Source: Pectinatus haikarae (GTDB taxonomy: Bacteria > Bacillota > Negativicutes > Selenomonadales > Selenomonadaceae). Taken from it: a stretch of 64,000 bases of DNA. Below the pieces are notes generated by a model that worked only from the letters and a program-made list of their open reading frames with translations, was not told the DNA's origin and made no database searches. The DNA is taken from NCBI RefSeq assembly GCF_030813505.1, contig NZ_JAUSUE010000003.1; one strand, given 5' to 3'. Within the stretch, counting starts at the first letter, position 1, and the number at the start of each line of letters is the position of its first letter. The translations under genes were made by a program, and so were the position numbers. This document shows, in pieces, positions 17,035-24,847 of this stretch.

Positions 17035-18381
17035 TCAAATGGCTGTCATATATTCCCAAACCGGGCTGTTAATACTGAGGTTTATTTCTCTTGTAAAATT
17101 TTCTACACCTTCATAACCGCCCAAAGCATGCTTTCTTTCATGATTATGATCGCAAAAAGCCACACCCAGTTTATAAGCAAGCGGCCTTTCTTTTACTCCG
17201 CCAACCAATATATCCGCTTTTTTCTGTTTTATAAAAAACTCGAGCTCCGCAGGATTGGCATCATCCAGTATTACTGTATCATCATTCACTATGCTCTGAA
17301 TAACTTCATATTCATCTTTTTTCCCTGTTTGTGTGCCGACGACTACTGTTTCAATCCCCATTTCATTAAATTGCCTGATCAAAGAAATAGCCTTAAAACC
17401 GCCGCCGACATAAATTGCTGCTTTTTTACCTTCAAGATTAGGTCTGTATTTTTCCATAAATTTTCTGAGACGGAAGCCTTCATTTTTCGTAAAAGCCTCT
17501 GCCTTTTCCACCATTGAAGCATCGCCCAGCATATGTGCTACCTGCATTATGGAAGCACTCGTATCTTCAATGCCAAAAAAACTTACCTTCATGAATGGGA
17601 TGCCGAATTTTTCCTCCATCATATTCGCCAGATACATCGATGATCCGGCACACTGAACTATATTCAGAGCAGCCGATGGTGCTTTTATAAGTGTCGCATA
17701 GGAAGCATCACCAGTAATCGTCGACACCACATCTATGCCTATTTTTTTAAAATAATTTTTTATCAGCCACATCTCTCCGGCCAGATTGAAATCGCCGAGA
17801 ATATTCACACCGCTGTGCAGTGCCTTTTCAGACAGCTGATGAGGACTGATCAAACGCATCATTGCATCGCATGCCAGTTTATATCCCTGCCTTTTTGTAC
17901 CCGAAAAGCCAGCCGCTTTTACCGGGATCACACGAATATGATATTTTTCGCCGGCCTTCCTGCATACTGCCTCCACATCATCTCCTATTACCCCGACAAT
18001 GCAGGTAGCATATACAAAAATCAATTCAGGCGAATATTTCGCTGCTATTTCATCTATTGCCGCCATTAATTTTTTTTCTCCGCCGAAGATGATATCCTCT
18101 TCTCTGAGATCTGTAGAAAAACTGTTGCGATAAAGTTCACTGCCGCTTGACAAACTTCCCCTGATATCCCATGTATAGCTGGCACAGCCGATAGGACCGT
18201 GGACTATATGAAATGCATCTGTTATCGGGTTTAAGACAACACGCGCGCCGCAATACACGCAGGCTCGCTGACTCACAGAACCGGAAATACTAGCCTTATC
18301 GCAGTCTATGCTTTTGCTGCTGCAGCCAATATTTTTTACCATTATTGACTTTTGCCGCGTTTCTAAAATTCCCTCGCTCAT
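17035..18381 (-). CDS. nifE: Nitrogenase FeMo-cofactor scaffold protein NifE
   Basis: NifD-like half of the NifEN scaffold on which FeMo-cofactor is finished. It shows the cluster cysteines in ACVYCGARVVLNPITDAFH (about residue 37-40), HGPIGCASYTW (near 65), and YATCIVGVIGDD (near 125). Length of 448 is normal. ATG at 18381 follows AAAGGATGTG; the longer reading from 18408 lacks a ribosome site. It is separated from nifK by 346 bases that hold two hairpins, an unusual gap in an otherwise tight operon. Confidence 0.96.
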   Translation of the reverse strand: MSEGILETRQKSIMVKNIGCSSKSIDCDKASISGSVSQRACVYCGARVVLNPITDAFHIVHGPIGCASYTWDIRGSLSSGSELYRNSFSTDLREEDIIFGGEKKLMAAIDEIAAKYSPELIFVYATCIVGVIGDDVEAVCRKAGEKYHIRVIPVKAAGFSGTKRQGYKLACDAMMRLISPHQLSEKALHSGVNILGDFNLAGEMWLIKNYFKKIGIDVVSTITGDASYATLIKAPSAALNIVQCAGSSMYLANMMEEKFGIPFMKVSFFGIEDTSASIMQVAHMLGDASMVEKAEAFTKNEGFRLRKFMEKYRPNLEGKKAAIYVGGGFKAISLIRQFNEMGIETVVVGTQTGKKDEYEVIQSIVNDDTVILDDANPAELEFFIKQKKADILVGGVKERPLAYKLGVAFCDHNHERKHALGGYEGVENFTREINLSINSPVWEYMTAI

Positions 18382-18448
18382 AATCCACACATCCTTTTTC
18401 CAAAACACATCTGTATATTAAAATCACCGATAAATAAAAATACAAAGA

Positions 18449-18486
18449 CCCCCTAATACAAATTAATACTTCATTGTATTAGAGGG
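18449..18486 (-). repeat. Hairpin upstream of nifE
   Basis: Inverted repeat with 13-base arms (CCCTCTAATACAA on the minus strand pairing with TTGTATTAGGGGG, one G-T), followed on the minus strand by TCTTTGTATTTTTA. It lies about 70 bases before the nifE start and could be an attenuator or a stabilising stem. Confidence 0.55.
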
Positions 18487-18634
18487 CCTTCGATTCTGTC
18501 TATATTTTTTTATTATACACAAATTATTATAAAAACACAATAGTAATTCCTTGATAAACAAAAGTTCTCATCTAAGTGTTAAATTATTCAGCTAATATAA
18601 GCAATAAAAATGTCCGCGCCAATGACTAATCGCC

Positions 18635-18669
18635 CTGCTGCAGCTGTATTTTGTAACAGCAGTCAGCAG
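18635..18669 (-). repeat. Hairpin downstream of nifK
   Basis: CTGCTG and GCTGT pair with ACAGC and CAGCAG around a short loop, about 60 bases after the nifK stop. It lacks a T tract, so it is more likely an mRNA-end or processing hairpin than a full terminator. Confidence 0.5.
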
Positions 18670-18727
18670 AGCGTTCAGTGCTTATCGATATAAAAAACGC
18701 CACAATGCTACGGAAGCGATAAGAAAC

Positions 18728-20092
18728 CTACATGACCAATTCAAAATCTTTATCTTCTGAATCACGATCCTGCCTGTCAAGCAGTGTGTTTGAAATCATC
18801 TCAGTCAGGCGCATCGCCCCCCTGTAGCCGACGAGAGGCATATATGGATGTACATAACGATCAAGGATCGGGAATCCGGCTCTTACGAAAGGTACATCTT
18901 CAGCACGTGCAATATATTTGCAATGAGTGCCGCCAATAAGAAGATCAACAGGTTCATTTTTTATCAGCTGATGCAATTCAAATAAATCCGCGTTTGCTTT
19001 GGCAATACAATCTGTCACACCATATTTCAAAAGCATTTCCTTAGCCTTCTTAGTGAATTTTTCATCCGGCGTGCCCGTTATCATATATTTTGGCTTCATG
19101 CCTAATTCAAGACAGAAGGCAGCTATTCCTAAGACGGTGTCCGGATCGCCGGCAAGAGCGGCGCGCTTATCCCCGTAATATGCATGTGAATCTATCATTA
19201 TGTCGAGCAATTGTCCGCGTTCTTCTTCAAGTTCGGCAGATACTTCTCTTTTACTCAAATGAGAAAGTGCCATTATATATTTATCTGTGGCTTCTATACC
19301 TATAGGCAGTGGCAGAGAAGAAAAATCTACCCCGCATTTCCTTTTTAACTCCATTGCCGGTGCCGCGCTTGTTATTTCTCCCAATGCAAGGACATGCTGT
19401 GCCCCGCCAAGTTCACGAATTTCATTAATGGTCGTACCCCCTTTGGGATACATTTCATAATGACCTGTGAGCGCTGAATTCATAGTCCCGTCGGTATCAG
19501 GAAACATTGTATATTTCACACCGATCATTTTGGCAATACGTTTTAATTCATGCATGTCGCCAGGATTTACAAATCCCGGAAATATGCCGACTTTTCCCGT
19601 TGCCGTGGTTTTTTCGTCACTGAGATATTTGATGAAGCCTGTCATCATATTGGCAAAGCCAGTTATGTGTGACCCCACATAGCTGGGGGTATTTGTATGA
19701 ACGACAAGTTTTCCTTCAGGTATTTCCAGCTGCTGAATCAGCGTCTTCAAATCGTCGCCGATTGTTTCACTCAGGCATGTCGTGTGTACAGCAACAATAT
19801 CCGGATCATATATATCAAAGATATTTTTCACTGCTTTTTTCAGATTGCTGCCGCCGCCAAAAACACAAGCTCCTTCTGAAAATGAACTTGTAGTGGCTAT
19901 GGCCGGTTCCTTAAAATGACGGGCAAGAAAGGTCCGGTGATATGAACAGCAGCCCTGTGAACCATGACTGTGGGGCATACAGCGATGCACACCGAGCGCC
20001 GCATACATCGCCCCCACCGGCTGACATGTTTTAGCCGGATTTACACGCAGGGATTTTCTGTTTACCAATTCTTTCGGTGTCATATCAAGCAT
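18728..20092 (-). CDS. nifK: Nitrogenase MoFe protein beta subunit
   Basis: Beta chain of the molybdenum-iron protein, which shares the P-cluster with NifD. Cluster cysteines appear in KTCQPVGAMYAALG (near residue 21), HGSQGCCSYHR (near 46) and HTTCLSETIGDD (near 103). At 454 residues it lacks the N-terminal extension of proteobacterial NifK (about 520), as in clostridial enzymes. ATG at 20092 is chosen because GGGAG lies 9 bases before it; the ATG at 20101 is too close to that site. It overlaps the end of nifD by 8 bases, so the two are translationally coupled. Confidence 0.97.
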   Translation of the reverse strand: MLDMTPKELVNRKSLRVNPAKTCQPVGAMYAALGVHRCMPHSHGSQGCCSYHRTFLARHFKEPAIATTSSFSEGACVFGGGSNLKKAVKNIFDIYDPDIVAVHTTCLSETIGDDLKTLIQQLEIPEGKLVVHTNTPSYVGSHITGFANMMTGFIKYLSDEKTTATGKVGIFPGFVNPGDMHELKRIAKMIGVKYTMFPDTDGTMNSALTGHYEMYPKGGTTINEIRELGGAQHVLALGEITSAAPAMELKRKCGVDFSSLPLPIGIEATDKYIMALSHLSKREVSAELEEERGQLLDIMIDSHAYYGDKRAALAGDPDTVLGIAAFCLELGMKPKYMITGTPDEKFTKKAKEMLLKYGVTDCIAKANADLFELHQLIKNEPVDLLIGGTHCKYIARAEDVPFVRAGFPILDRYVHPYMPLVGYRGAMRLTEMISNTLLDRQDRDSEDKDFELVM

Positions 20093-21686
20093 AATTTTCA
20101 TCTCCCATCGTGCCTTCCAAGGTTGGATGCGTCCTCCACGGAGGTGTCAGCATCTTCCATGCCGGGGCATAAATACTCAAATAAGTGTTTCTGGCAAAGG
20201 TTATTGCCCCCTTAAAGCCTGCATAGGGTCCGCTGTAATCATAAGAATGCAACTGGTTGGACGGAACACCTTTTTTCTCAATCATATATTTATCCTTAAT
20301 ACCTGAATAAAAAATATCCGGTTTGAAAATATCGAGTACCTTTTCCGTTTCATAGTGATTAAAATCATCCACGGTTATAGTACCGTCCCCCATATCCTTG
20401 AACATTCCTTTATAATATTCCAGTTCTACATTTTGCCTGCGCAATTCATTGAAACGTTCCTTATCGAGTGCCACATGAAAAAATTCCTTGTCAGGCTCCA
20501 CAGTTATCGTTTCTATATTTTTACTGTCGGCATCAAGTTTGATATTTGGCAACACTTCACGACCTTCATAATCATCGCGATGGGCAAATTCATATCCGGC
20601 TATAACTGTTTTGATCCCAAAATCTTTCAAGACGTTCTGGTAATGATGTGAACGAGATCCGCCCACAAACACACCCGCTGTTTTTCCTTCAAGTTTCTGC
20701 CGATAAAATTTTCTTTCCTCTGCAATTTCTTCCAGTTCTTCCGCTATTACCTCTTCAGTGCGTTTTTTGATCTCATCGTTATCAAAATAATCGGCTATCT
20801 CGCGCAAGGTGCGGATAGTTTCATCGATTCCGACAAAATTCACTTTTATCCAGTCGATATTATATTTGGTTTTCATCATTTCTGCTATATAATTGATCGA
20901 ACGATGACATTGAACCAAATTCAAGCTGGCTGTATGCGCATGAGTCAAAGCTTCATATGAACCGTCTCCGGTGAGCACCGCAATCACCTCATAGCCGATT
21001 TTTTTGAGGATGCGCTCCTGCTCCCAGCCATCACCGCCTATATTATATTCACCGAGTATATTGACCCGCAGACCTTTTTCCGGTATTTCATCTTTGGCAG
21101 ACCCGATTACGCGCTTCATCAATCCGTTATTTGCTATATGATGCCCAGCTGATTGGCTCACGCCCTTATATCCTTCACAGCTGTATGCTATACAGGTCAC
21201 GCCAAATTCTTTTTCCGCTTCGGAGGCAACTGAGTTTATATCATCACCGATAAGCCCGATCGGACACGTAGAACAGATCATAACTGCCCGCGGATGAAAA
21301 ATTTCCACAGCTTCTTTTATAGCCTGCCGCAATTTTTTCATACCGCCGAAAACAATATCTGTTTCCTGCATATCTGTTGAAAAACTGTATTGAATAAAGT
21401 TTCGTCCGTCAGGAGAATCAGCTTTATTTCTTCTTGTCCCCCAGGTATAGTAACCGCAGCCGATAGGACCATGTGTTATTACTACAGTATCCCGCAGTGG
21501 GCCGAGAACAACCCCCTTGCAGCCTGCATAACAGCAGCCTCTGTTTATCATCATGCCCGGTACAGATCGGCTGTTGGCGGCTATTTCTTTAGGCACGCCG
21601 GTTTCATCCAGCTCTACGATATGATCTTTTCTATTTTTAAAAACACGGCCGGAATATTTATCCAGAATCACTTCGCGTGCATCCAT
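20085..21686 (-). CDS. nifD: Nitrogenase MoFe protein alpha subunit
   Basis: Alpha chain, which binds FeMo-cofactor and half of the P-cluster. P-cluster cysteines are in NRGCCYAGCKG (Cys51), HGPIGCGYYTW (Cys77) and ICSTCPIGLIGDD (near 143). Cofactor ligands are the Cys in NLVQCHRSINYI (near 268) and the His in LHSYDYSGPYAGFKG (near 488). The 533-residue length and an extra acidic segment around 370-430 match the clostridial form rather than the shorter proteobacterial one. GGAGAGG lies 7 bases before the ATG. It is preceded by nifI2 with a 1-base gap. Confidence 0.98.
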   Translation of the reverse strand: MDAREVILDKYSGRVFKNRKDHIVELDETGVPKEIAANSRSVPGMMINRGCCYAGCKGVVLGPLRDTVVITHGPIGCGYYTWGTRRNKADSPDGRNFIQYSFSTDMQETDIVFGGMKKLRQAIKEAVEIFHPRAVMICSTCPIGLIGDDINSVASEAEKEFGVTCIAYSCEGYKGVSQSAGHHIANNGLMKRVIGSAKDEIPEKGLRVNILGEYNIGGDGWEQERILKKIGYEVIAVLTGDGSYEALTHAHTASLNLVQCHRSINYIAEMMKTKYNIDWIKVNFVGIDETIRTLREIADYFDNDEIKKRTEEVIAEELEEIAEERKFYRQKLEGKTAGVFVGGSRSHHYQNVLKDFGIKTVIAGYEFAHRDDYEGREVLPNIKLDADSKNIETITVEPDKEFFHVALDKERFNELRRQNVELEYYKGMFKDMGDGTITVDDFNHYETEKVLDIFKPDIFYSGIKDKYMIEKKGVPSNQLHSYDYSGPYAGFKGAITFARNTYLSIYAPAWKMLTPPWRTHPTLEGTMGDENYA

Positions 21687-21687
21687 T

Positions 21688-22092
21688 TTAATCCTCTCCT
21701 AACTGCTGCATTTCCACTTCCTGATATTGTCCCGTGCGGATATTATACCCACCGGTAACAGGCATCACAAATACTTTTCCGTCTCCGGGCTGATCTGTCT
21801 GATTTATGTCAATTATTGTTTTAACGGCAAGCTCTACCTGTTCGTCGTCAACAATGATAGAAAATGATCTGCGCGGTACAAGCCTGGTACCCTCTGAAAG
21901 ATGTATGCCCATATCATTGGCCGGTACTTCTCCTTCATTTTCTACAATTACGTTTATAGCTTCCGCAGCCAGCGGTTTTTTCCCCCTGCCTACCGCTTTT
22001 GATACCGTAAAAGAAGGATATCCTGCCTTAGCCAGAGCGGCTTTTGTAGCATTTATTTTATTCATTCGCAAAAAGGCCATTATTTCTTTCAT
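21688..22092 (-). CDS. nifI2: Nitrogenase-regulating PII-like protein NifI2
   Basis: PII-superfamily protein, 134 residues. With NifI1 it binds the MoFe protein and blocks electron transfer when 2-oxoglutarate is low or ammonium returns. It has the PII fold with a long T-loop region (about residues 38-70), the GDGKVFVMPV motif near 103-112, and a C-terminal tail YNIRTGQYQEVEMQQLGED typical of NifI2. AAGGAGG is 7 bases before the ATG. Its place between nifH and nifD is the standard arrangement in archaea and anaerobic Firmicutes. Confidence 0.95.
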   Translation of the reverse strand: MKEIMAFLRMNKINATKAALAKAGYPSFTVSKAVGRGKKPLAAEAINVIVENEGEVPANDMGIHLSEGTRLVPRRSFSIIVDDEQVELAVKTIIDINQTDQPGDGKVFVMPVTGGYNIRTGQYQEVEMQQLGED

Positions 22093-22104
22093 CTAAAAAC
22101 CTCC

Positions 22105-22440
22105 TTAAAGACCGGCTTTGCCGGAACTTATTGTATAGGCTTCTTCGACTTTTGTTACAAAAATACGACCGTCACCAAAATTACCGTTTTCTCCTGTGCG
22201 TGCATTTTTCATAATTATTCTCACAATGTCTTCCTTATTAGAAGCCTCCGCAATAATTATCAGCAATTCTTTCGGCAATTCATCATAATGAACTTCTCCT
22301 ACAACGATCCCTTTTTGCCGTCCACGGCCATATACTTCTTCCTTGGTAACACCGACATAACCGGCATCCAGCAATTCTGCCAGTACAGCAGCTGATTTTT
22401 CCGGACGTACAACAGCACGAATCATCAATAAATCGCTCAT
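22105..22440 (-). CDS. nifI1: Nitrogenase-regulating PII-like protein NifI1
   Basis: PII-family protein of 111 residues, partner of NifI2 in post-translational switch-off of nitrogenase. Features: MIRAVVRPEKSAAVLAELLDAGY at the N-terminus, T-loop near 37-55 (VYGRGRQKGIVVG), and GNFGDGRIFVTKVEEAYTI near 85-105. The T-loop lacks the uridylylated Tyr context of GlnB. Start follows a G5 ribosome site. nifI2 begins 12 bases after its stop. Confidence 0.95.
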   Translation of the reverse strand: MSDLLMIRAVVRPEKSAAVLAELLDAGYVGVTKEEVYGRGRQKGIVVGEVHYDELPKELLIIIAEASNKEDIVRIIMKNARTGENGNFGDGRIFVTKVEEAYTISSGKAGL

Positions 22441-22557
22441 CTGCAGTCCCCCTGTAATATATTATTAACAGCTATTATTTTAAAATTATGCTCGTTACAA
22501 TATTCCATTTCCGTTCAATGGTGATCAATTCGCAACGGTCGAAACTATCAATCCAGC

Positions 22558-22585
22558 TTCAGAGGGAATATCAGCACCCTCTGAA
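22558..22585 (-). repeat. Hairpin between nifH and nifI1
   Basis: Perfect 9-bp stem TTCAGAGGG/CCCTCTGAA with a 10-base loop, 57 bases after the nifH stop. It has no strong T tract. Such hairpins often stabilise the abundant nifH message and allow partial read-through. Confidence 0.65.
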
Positions 22586-22641
22586 ACAAGATCTTATGTT
22601 ATTTATTCGCAGTATATATTAAAATATCAACATTTCAATTT

Positions 22642-23463
22642 CTAAGCATCCATCAAACCATGTTCCATCAGAAGTTGTTCCAAACGATCCTGTGAAAGTG
22701 GTTTCGGAATGACAAACATATCATTACCGTCTATTTTATTTGCCAGCGTACGATATTCATCAGCCTGACCACATTTTGGATCAAATTCGATAACAGTCTG
22801 GCGGTTTATTTCAGCACGCTGTACCATATTGTCCCGCGGTACAAAATGTATCATCTGCGTACCCAGTTCTTTAGCCACAGCTTCAACGAGTTCAGCTTCA
22901 CCGTCAACTTTACGGCTGTTGCATATCAAACCGCCGAGACGCACACCGCCTGTTTCAGCATATTTTTTTATACCTTTGGAAATGTTGTTTGCTGCATAAA
23001 GAGCCATCATTTCACCGGAAGCTACAATATATATTTCTTTAGCTTTGCCTTCACGGATAGGCATCGCAAACCCGCCGCAGACAACATCACCCAATACATC
23101 ATAAAAAACGTAATCCAGATCCTCTTCATATGCACCAAGCTGTTCAAGAAGATTGATAGAAGTTATTATACCGCGCCCCGCACAGCCTACACCTGGTTCC
23201 GGACCGCCTGATTCCACACATTTTATTCCTTCAAAGCCTTCCTTTAAAACCATGTCCAGATCTACATCATCGCCTTCTTCGCGCAGTGTATCAAGTACAG
23301 TTTGCTGAGCCAGGCCGTTCAAAATCAATCTTGTTGAATCCGCCTTCGGATCGCAGCCCACTATCATAATTTTCTTGCCCATTTCTCCCAGACCGGCATT
23401 GAGATTCTGCGTGGTAGTCGATTTTCCTATTCCGCCTTTACCATAAATAGCAACCTGTCTCAT
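22642..23463 (-). CDS. nifH: Nitrogenase iron protein (dinitrogenase reductase)
   Basis: Homodimeric ATP-dependent reductase of nitrogenase. It has the P-loop GKGGIGKSTTTQN near residues 8-20 and the [4Fe-4S] ligands in GVGCAGRGI (near 97) and DVLGDVVCGGFAMP (near 131). The Arg in GCAGRGI is the site ADP-ribosylated in other bacteria. The 273-residue length is normal. ATG at 23463 follows GGAGGG with a 7-base gap; the upstream in-frame start at 23478 would lie before this site. First gene of the operon. Confidence 0.98.
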   Translation of the reverse strand: MRQVAIYGKGGIGKSTTTQNLNAGLGEMGKKIMIVGCDPKADSTRLILNGLAQQTVLDTLREEGDDVDLDMVLKEGFEGIKCVESGGPEPGVGCAGRGIITSINLLEQLGAYEEDLDYVFYDVLGDVVCGGFAMPIREGKAKEIYIVASGEMMALYAANNISKGIKKYAETGGVRLGGLICNSRKVDGEAELVEAVAKELGTQMIHFVPRDNMVQRAEINRQTVIEFDPKCGQADEYRTLANKIDGNDMFVIPKPLSQDRLEQLLMEHGLMDA

Positions 23464-23545
23464 AACAAAACCCTCCAATATAATAAAGTATCCCCCACAA
23501 CATCAACATAAAGCTTAGCCTTGACAAGTTTGCCGAAAAACAAAA

Positions 23546-23574
23546 TCCCGCTGCAGGTTTATACCCCAGCGGGA
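23546..23574 (-). terminator. Terminator-like hairpin in nifH leader
   Basis: On the minus strand TCCCGCTG pairs with CAGCGGGA (8 bp, 13-base loop) and is followed by TTTTGTTTTT. It lies about 85 bases before nifH and about 90 bases after the predicted transcription start, so it would end transcripts early unless countered. This suggests attenuation or antitermination control of nitrogenase. Confidence 0.75.
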
Positions 23575-23589
23575 CATCTTTGTCCATTC

Positions 23590-23613
23590 ACAAACAATAT
23601 AAATATTGTTTGT
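23590..23613. promoter_or_regulatory. Long palindrome in nifH leader
   Basis: Two perfect 11-base arms (ACAAACAATAT / ATATTGTTTGT) separated by two bases, about 50 bases downstream of the predicted start site. It may be a repressor operator acting as a roadblock, or an RNA stem preceding the terminator hairpin. The motif ACAAACAATA recurs inside the modA promoter. Confidence 0.6.
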
Positions 23614-23666
23614 TCCATATTTTATATCTTTTTTGTAACCTTGTTAAGTTTTCTGTTGATGCTGTA

Positions 23667-23695
23667 ACTATAAATCATTGCTTTTGTATTGTCAA
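23667..23695 (-). promoter_or_regulatory. Sigma-A type promoter of nif operon
   Basis: On the minus strand TTGACA (23695-23690) and TATAGT (23672-23667) with an exact 17-base spacer, about 200 bases upstream of nifH. No -24/-12 sigma-54 motif was seen, so control is not of the proteobacterial NifA type. Confidence 0.75.
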
Positions 23696-24056
23696 TAGGA
23701 ATAAATTATATAAATCCACAGTAATTTATCAGATAATTCTTTCTTTGTATTTTATAGCAGTTCAATTTAAATAACCAGCAAGTTTGAATTAAAAATTTAA
23801 CAGCAGGTTCTTGTTTTATTCATATTATTTAGCTGCTTGTAAGAAAAAATTTTTCCCACAAAAATTATATTTTTTTCTATAGTATATAAGAAAAATTTTC
23901 AAAGAATAATATATCATTTTTTTAATTATATTTTTTCTTAACAAAGAATCTGATATTCTTACAAAAACTTCTTTGCAAAAATGTCTTTCAAATACTTTTT
24001 TTAAGTAATTGCTGTAAATACAGTTTTTATCCTAAAAGTTGAAAAAATCCGCTCTA

Positions 24057-24085
24057 TTGACATTTATGAGCAGCAAAAGTACATT
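24057..24085 (+). promoter_or_regulatory. Promoter of anfO-like gene
   Basis: TTGACA at 24057 and TACATT at 24080 with a 17-base spacer, 33 bases before the ATG. The 370 bases between this and the nif promoter are very AT rich and hold no recognised element. Confidence 0.6.
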
Positions 24086-24118
24086 ATTATTATAATGAAG
24101 CTGTAAGGAGTGTTCTAT

Positions 24119-24739
24119 ATGAACAAAAAAATAGCTGTCACCTGCGACAAGGATAATCAGCTTACCGATTTTGCCAGTCTCTCTCATATAATTATTTTTG
24201 AGAATAATGGCACTGCATGGAAAATCCGCAAAAGATTCCCCTTTAATTTTTCTTCGATAAAAACAGCGCAGGAAATTCGTGATTACACCCGCAATCTCAT
24301 TTTAAAACTTGATGACTGTAAGATAATTGCCTCCAGATCCATCAATGGACTTATCTATAATGTTTTCGACAGAATGAGATTTGCAATATTTGAAATAGAC
24401 AGCCTTGATGACAATATGCTGGACAAGATAATTACTGATATTTACAACAGCCTTCATGATGTGAACAACAATGTTCCTGTTGCTACAGCCCCTGTAGAAA
24501 CCACCGGCGGCATCTATTATCTTGATTTGATAAAGCTGCAGAACGCACATCCTGATATTTCTTCTAAAAAAGCATTGCGTGCTTTTATTGACAACAGCCC
24601 TTTTATCAGGCTTGATCTTGTTTGTTCGCACATTCCGGCATGGCTCAAGTCACCAGAATATGAAAAAAAATTGGATATTACCACACGAAACAGCGGTTCG
24701 TCTTTATTGGTTTCAATAAGTAAAAAATGCCTGGACTGA
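24119..24739 (+). CDS. anfO: AnfO-like nitrogenase accessory protein
   Basis: 206-residue protein resembling the AnfO family, first described with iron-only nitrogenase. Visible family features: MNKKIAVTCDKDNQLTDF start, a WKIRKRFPF segment, EIRDYTRNLILKLDDCKIIASR near 55-75, and a C-terminal domain with GGIYYLDLIKLQNAHPDISSKKALRAFI. The molecular role of AnfO is not settled; a heme-related or redox function has been proposed. ATG at 24119 has AAGGAG 8 bases upstream. It is divergent from nifH, and no anfHDGK genes occur in the window, so here it seems to serve, or accompany, the Mo enzyme. Confidence 0.82.
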   Translation: MNKKIAVTCDKDNQLTDFASLSHIIIFENNGTAWKIRKRFPFNFSSIKTAQEIRDYTRNLILKLDDCKIIASRSINGLIYNVFDRMRFAIFEIDSLDDNMLDKIITDIYNSLHDVNNNVPVATAPVETTGGIYYLDLIKLQNAHPDISSKKALRAFIDNSPFIRLDLVCSHIPAWLKSPEYEKKLDITTRNSGSSLLVSISKKCLD

Positions 24740-24847
24740 TCTAAATAAGAGAAATGTATATAATAATTATTTTTCTCCGCAGCATTCAGGAGAACGGTGT
24801 ATCTGATGCCGTTAATTTTCAATAATTCCAATCCAGAGGAGCAAACT

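Larger units (their letters stand above)
18382..18727. other. nifK-nifE intergenic region with two hairpins
   Basis: A 346-base gap inside the nif operon without a plausible gene. It contains a GC-rich hairpin at 18635-18669 just after nifK and an AT-rich hairpin at 18449-18486 before nifE. Between them the sequence is AT rich. It may be a site of transcript processing, partial termination or a second promoter. Confidence 0.6.

Noticed and set aside
23464..24118. Sigma-54 (-24/-12) promoter and NifA site upstream of nifH
   Set aside because: No GG-N10-GC motif of the right type was seen; a good sigma-A promoter is present instead.
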